This document shows, piece by piece, positions 33,682 through 37,980 of a stretch of DNA of 37,980 nt. Position numbers and translations under genes: made by a program. Below the pieces are notes generated by a model. It did not search any database. It was not told where the DNA came from and was given only the letters and a program-made list of their open reading frames with translations. Each line of letters begins with the position of its first letter. Position 1 is the first letter of the stretch. Source of the stretch: Verrucomicrobiota bacterium (lineage in GTDB: Bacteria > Verrucomicrobiota > Verrucomicrobiia > Chthoniobacterales > UBA10450); assembly GCA_003218945.1 (NCBI GenBank), contig QHPE01000152.1, forward strand, positions 17,770 to 55,749, read 5' to 3'.

Positions 33682-36300
33682 TTAGCCACCGCCTTTCGGC
33701 GGCACGATCTCATTCACGAGTCGTTCGAAGCGTGGATCGCCGCGCAAAGGATCGAGCGGTGGCAGAGTTTTAATATAGTTAAGGATGGCGCTGTCATTTT
33801 CCGCTGCACCGCGTTCCAACCAGGCGATCGCCTCCTGCTTGTTGCCCAAGGCTAACTCGATGTAAGCATGACCAAGTGGCCAGACGCGGGTGCCGTGCTG
33901 CTCCAGGTCTCGCAATTGTGCCACGACTTTTAATGCCTGCTCGCGGTCTCCTTTTATTGCGTAGCCATAAGCCAGCTCGGCGAGGGCGTGATAGTGATGC
34001 CCAATACTATAGCCCTGTTTCCATGTTTCAATCGCCTCATCCAGGCGGCCGTTAAGCGCGAGCGCCCATCCAAGACCATCATAGACGAAAAACGCGGTAG
34101 GATCAGACTTCACCGTTTTCACCAACTGTGCGAGCCCTTCCGGGTAGCGGCGGGCTAGAAGGTAACATAATCCAAAGTTAGCGTTAACGATCGGTGAAAG
34201 CGGGTCCAGCTCGACCGCGCGTTTCATTTCCGGGATGGCGTGGTCGAGGTCGCCCTCGGCCGCATAGACGAGGTATCCGAGGTAATAATGAGCCGTAGCC
34301 GAATTGGGCGCCAGCTCGATGGCGCGTTCCAGCTCTTCCCGGGCGCGCCTGAAGTCGCGCGCCTGGTGGAGCACGGCGAACGCCAATCCTATGTGTGCCT
34401 CCGGCAGCGTGGTATCGATTGCGACCGACTTCTGTGCTGCCGTTTTCGCGATGGCATAACATTGTTGGATTGGCGTTTCATTTCCCCAGGCCGCCAGGAG
34501 GACATAGGCCTCCGCCAGGCCGGCATAGCCCAGCGCATAAATTGGATCCTTCTCGATCGCCTGCTCGTAGAAGTCGATTGCTTTTTTTACGTCTTGCTCG
34601 TCACGCCTTCCCACAAGGTAATGACCTCGCAGATATAACTCATGCGCTTCGCTACTTTGAGTTGGAGTGGAGGCGAAGGCGTGGGCATCATCGCCACTCA
34701 CTCTAATCTTTAGCGTGCCGGCTACGTTGGTCGTGATCTCGCTTTCTACGGCAAAGATATCAGTTAGCGGCCGGTCGTATGTCGCCGTCCATAGCTGTGT
34801 CTGGGTGGGGGCGTTACTTAAGTGCGTTTCCAGGCGAATCTGTTTGCCGATTCTTTCTACCGAACCCTCGAGGAGATAGGTTACGCCAAGTTGCTTTGCG
34901 ATCTCAGCCAGGTTCCGTTTGCTATGTTGATAACGCTGGGTCGAACCTTGCGATATAACTTTAAGATCTTCGATCCTGGAAAGCTGCCTGATTAACTCAT
35001 GCTGGATACCATCGGCAAAGTAGCGATCGCTTTCTGATGCGCCTCGATCGTCTAAGGGCAGCACTGCAATTGACTTCGGCGCTGACGCGGCCGGGCGGAG
35101 CGCGTGTGAATGGATAAGTGTAAAAACCACTGCGGCCCCAGCTAATACAATAAAGGCCGCTGCTGCCGCCGCTCGCTTGGGACTGGCAAGCCAGTTATTG
35201 CTGCTCGACTCACGCGGCAGGTCCAGTTTGCGACGAAGTTGCTTCAAGCTCTCCACCATCTCGTCAATGTGAGCAAAGCGGCGCTCGCGATTCTTCTCCA
35301 GAGCTTTGGAAATAATTTCTTGAAGCTCTGCCGGAACTAAATCTCCAGGTCCGACCGCCGGCGCGGATGTTACTTGTTGAATAGCCTGGATAATTTCCTC
35401 AGGCGTTTTACCGGAGAAAGGCGTCACCCCCGCCACCATCTCATAAAGGACGACGCCAAAACTCCAGATGTCGGTGCGTTCATCCACCGCCTCGCCGCGG
35501 GTCTGCTCGGGCGACATATAACGCAAGGTGCCCATGGTCGATCCGAAATTCGTTTGCGTAGCGAGCAACCGCTGCTCGTTAGGAAGACTGGCCGCGGGCT
35601 CAGCTTGTGCCAGCTTGGCGATGCCGAAGTCTAACACCTTTACATAACCATCCTGCCGCAGCATGATATTACCTGGCTTAATGTCCCGGTGAATAACCCC
35701 GGCTTTGTGCGCCGCCGCCAGCGCCGAGCCTGCCTGGATGGCAACTTCCAGCACGTCATGCAGATTCATTCGCTCGCGAGCGAGTAACGTGTGCAGAGTT
35801 ACCCCGTCGATGAACTCAGTCGCAATAAATTCCCGGTTTCCGTCCGCGCCAATCTCGTAAACCGTGAGAATGTTTGGATGATTCAAGGCCGAGGCCGCGC
35901 GCGCCTCGCTTTTGAAGCGGCTAAGTGGTATCTCATCCGCTGTCAGATGCTCCGGGAGAAGCTTGAGCGCGACCTTGCGTGCGAGGCGCTCATCGCGGGC
36001 GAGGTACACTTCGCCCATCCCGCCCGCGCCGAGCAACGATTCGACCTGATAGCAACCAATCGACCGACCTATTAGAGCGCCCGCCGGCTCGTTAACCAGG
36101 AGTTCGGGAGCGACGGCAAAGGCCGGTAACTCGATAAAGTCCCCCGATAACTCATGAGACCTGACCATCGCTTCTACTTGTTTGCGCAAGCTCTCGTCGC
36201 CGTCGCATTCTTCTCCGAGAAATGAAACGCGCTCTACCGGCGGACGCGCGATGGCAGCATGATAGATGTTAGTGATTCGCGCCCATCGCCCGGCTTCCAT
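33682..36300 (-). CDS. Serine/threonine protein kinase with TolB/FlgO-like and TPR C-terminal regions
   Basis: LLGAGGMGEVYLARD, HRDIKPGNIML, VLDFGIAKL, YMSPEQTRGE; then TM, KSIAVLPLDDRGASESDRYFADGIQHELIRQLSRI, then TPRs. Start MEAGRW overlaps the sigma-factor stop (TAATG). Confidence 0.92.
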   Translation of the reverse strand: MEAGRWARITNIYHAAIARPPVERVSFLGEECDGDESLRKQVEAMVRSHELSGDFIELPAFAVAPELLVNEPAGALIGRSIGCYQVESLLGAGGMGEVYLARDERLARKVALKLLPEHLTADEIPLSRFKSEARAASALNHPNILTVYEIGADGNREFIATEFIDGVTLHTLLARERMNLHDVLEVAIQAGSALAAAHKAGVIHRDIKPGNIMLRQDGYVKVLDFGIAKLAQAEPAASLPNEQRLLATQTNFGSTMGTLRYMSPEQTRGEAVDERTDIWSFGVVLYEMVAGVTPFSGKTPEEIIQAIQQVTSAPAVGPGDLVPAELQEIISKALEKNRERRFAHIDEMVESLKQLRRKLDLPRESSSNNWLASPKRAAAAAAFIVLAGAAVVFTLIHSHALRPAASAPKSIAVLPLDDRGASESDRYFADGIQHELIRQLSRIEDLKVISQGSTQRYQHSKRNLAEIAKQLGVTYLLEGSVERIGKQIRLETHLSNAPTQTQLWTATYDRPLTDIFAVESEITTNVAGTLKIRVSGDDAHAFASTPTQSSEAHELYLRGHYLVGRRDEQDVKKAIDFYEQAIEKDPIYALGYAGLAEAYVLLAAWGNETPIQQCYAIAKTAAQKSVAIDTTLPEAHIGLAFAVLHQARDFRRAREELERAIELAPNSATAHYYLGYLVYAAEGDLDHAIPEMKRAVELDPLSPIVNANFGLCYLLARRYPEGLAQLVKTVKSDPTAFFVYDGLGWALALNGRLDEAIETWKQGYSIGHHYHALAELAYGYAIKGDREQALKVVAQLRDLEQHGTRVWPLGHAYIELALGNKQEAIAWLERGAAENDSAILNYIKTLPPLDPLRGDPRFERLVNEIVPPKGGG

Positions 36301-36890
36301 TAGTCTTCTTCCCCACTTAGCGCGGTGTAGAGCCATGCCTTAGCTGCACTCCAGTCACGCATCACGGTGTTAGGATGCATCTTTAGCACCTCCGCGATCT
36401 CCTCGTTAGTAAGTCCGCCGAAGTAACGCATCTCAACAATTTTACTCATCCGCGGGTCGAAAGCGGCGAGATTTTCCAACGCTTCATCCAGCGCGAGCAA
36501 TTCCGCCGCCCGCGTCTCAGTTACTAGCGCGGTCTCCTCCAGCGCCACCTTCCGCGGCGCGCCGCCGCGTTTCAGCGCATGACGCTGGCGCGCGTGATCC
36601 ACCATGATTCGCCGCATGAGCTGCGCGGCCACGGCGAAAAAGTGGGGCCGGTTTTGCCAGCGCGGATGGGTCTTGCCGGCAAACTGAAGATAGGCCTCGT
36701 TGACCAGCGCGGTGGTTTGCAGGGTGTGCCCCTCTCCTTCGCGGCTCATGTAATGGTGGGCCAGGCGATGCAGCTCGGGCTGCACCAGCGGAATCAGCTT
36801 ATCGAGCGCATTCGTGTCTCCGCTGCTCCAATCCTCCAGAAGCTGCGTCACCTGTTCTTGCGCTGATGGGGGCGTCGCCATACGGCCCAC
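36300..36890 (-). CDS. ECF-type sigma-70 factor (ECF_sigma/PF07638-like)
   Basis: 196 aa; LHRLAHHYMSREGEGHTLQTTALVNEAYLQF ... MSKIVEMRYFGGLTNEEIAEVLKMHPNTVMRDWSAAKAWL. Confidence 0.9.
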   Translation of the reverse strand: MGRMATPPSAQEQVTQLLEDWSSGDTNALDKLIPLVQPELHRLAHHYMSREGEGHTLQTTALVNEAYLQFAGKTHPRWQNRPHFFAVAAQLMRRIMVDHARQRHALKRGGAPRKVALEETALVTETRAAELLALDEALENLAAFDPRMSKIVEMRYFGGLTNEEIAEVLKMHPNTVMRDWSAAKAWLYTALSGEED

Positions 36891-36939
36891 TATCTTAACA
36901 TTCTGCGCGTGCCGGTCGAGAACACATTATCTGTCACAG

Positions 36940-36965
36940 TTTCGTCGCAGTTTTTACTGCGGAAA
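36940..36965. promoter_or_regulatory. Dyad upstream of the ECF gene
   Basis: TTTC-gt-CGCAGT-TTTT-ACTGCG-GAAA. Confidence 0.35.
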
Positions 36966-37001
36966 TGGTGGGTTTTGGCCGCGGCTTACGCTTTATGAGA
37001 T

Positions 37002-37154
37002 GTGAACACGTTTACGCCCGCGGAAAAACCGGCCCGCGGCATAAACATCACCTTCAAAAAGAAAGCCAGGACGCTCAAGGCCGGTTTGGAGCGTGTGAGC
37101 GATCGGCTCGATGCCACAAAGCCGGTAGGCCGTCTCGCCACAAATAACGAATGA
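37002..37154 (+). CDS. Possible 50-aa small protein
   Basis: GTG-initiated frame (M)NTFTPAEKPARGINITFKKKARTLKAGLERVSDRLDATKPVGRLATNNE; no strong ribosome-binding site seen. Confidence 0.3.
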   Translation: MNTFTPAEKPARGINITFKKKARTLKAGLERVSDRLDATKPVGRLATNNE

Positions 37155-37187
37155 CCGAAGAGCAAAGAGCAGAGAAAGGAAATTAAT

Positions 37188-37980
37188 ATGTATCAAACAA
37201 GCATTCTTCATCACCACTTCAGCACCAAGTCGCGATCGCGACTATTTTGGGCCGGCCTGTTTCTAGGGGTATCAGTGCTGGAGTTATCAGCCGTAGCGTG
37301 GGTGAGCGCAGCCTCGCTTACCGACACGTTCTATGGAACGGGCGCGGGGGCCAATACAACGACGGGCGGCGCAGATTCGGCCTTCGGTTACAATGCGCTC
37401 AATCAAAACACCACTGGCGAAGGCAATACCGCGGTCGGCTTAAGCGCGCTTTTTGCCAACATCTCCGGGATTCAAAACACTGCCGTGGGCGGCGACGCCC
37501 TGCAAACGTGCACGACGGACAATAACACTGCGGTTGGTTATGGCGCACTGAGTGAAAACATGACTGGGACCAATAACACCGCAATCGGGCTTTATGCTCT
37601 CGGGGGCACCGCGGGCAGCAGCGGAAGTAACAACACCGCCTCGGGATTGGAAGCATTAACCGCAAATACGACCGGCGCCTTTAATACCGCGAACGGAGTT
37701 GTCGCGCTCTACACCAACACATCGGGCAATTCCAATACCGCCGTCGGCCATGGCGCACTCTCGAGCAACACCACGGGCGGGAGTAACATCGCGCTCGGCG
37801 ATTCCGCCGGCTCGTTACTCTCTACCGGCGGCAATAACATTGATATTGGACATGTAGGTGTGGCCGGCGAGTCGGGGAACATTCGCATCGGGACCAGCGG
37901 GACGCAGACCGCCACTTTTATCGCCGGGATTCGCGGCGTAGCCATCGCCGGCGCCCAGCCGGTGGGAGTGAATACCAGTG
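37188..37980 (+). CDS. Secreted NTAVG-repeat (YadA-head-like) protein, N-terminal part, truncated by window edge
   Basis: RBS-like AGAGAAAGGA then ATG; N-terminal hydrophobic segment; about seven NTAVGxxALxxNTTGxx repeats; then NIDIGHVGVAGESGNIRIGTSGTQTATFIAGIRGVAIAG. Open to the window end; missing from the supplied ORF track. Confidence 0.85.
   Translation, partial: MYQTSILHHHFSTKSRSRLFWAGLFLGVSVLELSAVAWVSAASLTDTFYGTGAGANTTTGGADSAFGYNALNQNTTGEGNTAVGLSALFANISGIQNTAVGGDALQTCTTDNNTAVGYGALSENMTGTNNTAIGLYALGGTAGSSGSNNTASGLEALTANTTGAFNTANGVVALYTNTSGNSNTAVGHGALSSNTTGGSNIALGDSAGSLLSTGGNNIDIGHVGVAGESGNIRIGTSGTQTATFIAGIRGVAIAGAQPVGVNTS
37438..37800 (+). repeat. Degenerate 51-nt (17-aa) tandem coding repeats
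   Basis: NTAVGLSALFANISGIQ / NTAVGGDALQTCTTDN / NTAVGYGALSENMTGTN / NTAIGLYALGGTAGSSGSN / NTASGLEALTANTTGAF / NTANGVVALYTNTSGNS / NTAVGHGALSSNTTGGS. Confidence 0.85.

Noticed and set aside
37438-37800. CRISPR-like periodic repeats at the right end
   Set aside because: The 51-nt periodicity is a degenerate coding repeat (NTAVG) with no constant repeat/unique spacer structure.
33682-37980. Mobile element or transposon carrying the ECF-kinase pair
   Set aside because: No transposase, integrase, terminal inverted repeats or target duplication recognised; kept only as a rearrangement hypothesis.

Overview
The gene content looks like a soil Verrucomicrobia-type bacterial chromosome (taxonomy is inference). 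Its core is a complete minus-strand division/cell-wall (dcw) cluster at about 4.2-23.4 kb: mraZ, rsmH, ftsL-like, ftsI, murE, murF, mraY, murD, a LysM protein, ftsW, murG, a murC-murB fusion, ddl, ftsQ, ftsA, ftsZ. To its left are a periplasmic M20 amidohydrolase, a family-B DNA polymerase, and a second M20-type peptidase cut by the window edge. To its right are a small secreted YD-repeat-like protein, a GldA/F/G-like ABC system with a DUF4340 protein, an HtrA/DegP-like protease, and 2-oxoglutarate dehydrogenase E1. The last 5 kb holds a C-terminal S74-chaperone gene remnant, an ECF sigma factor overlapping a Ser/Thr kinase-TPR gene, and the start of a secreted protein with about seven 17-aa NTAVG repeats. 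The most interesting signals are: (i) GC-rich palindromic, REP-like elements lying in frame inside or at the ends of essential genes (polB, ftsZ linker, ddl tail, sucA linker); (ii) a family-B polymerase with intact polymerase motifs but apparently destroyed exonuclease motifs; (iii) four TGG repeats at exact 10-bp spacing upstream of mraZ, a likely MraZ operator; (iv) an S74 remnant and an S74/NTAVG-type gene flanking an ECF-kinase operon. No tRNA, rRNA, CRISPR or transposase was recognised. All family assignments come from reading motifs; no database search was run.
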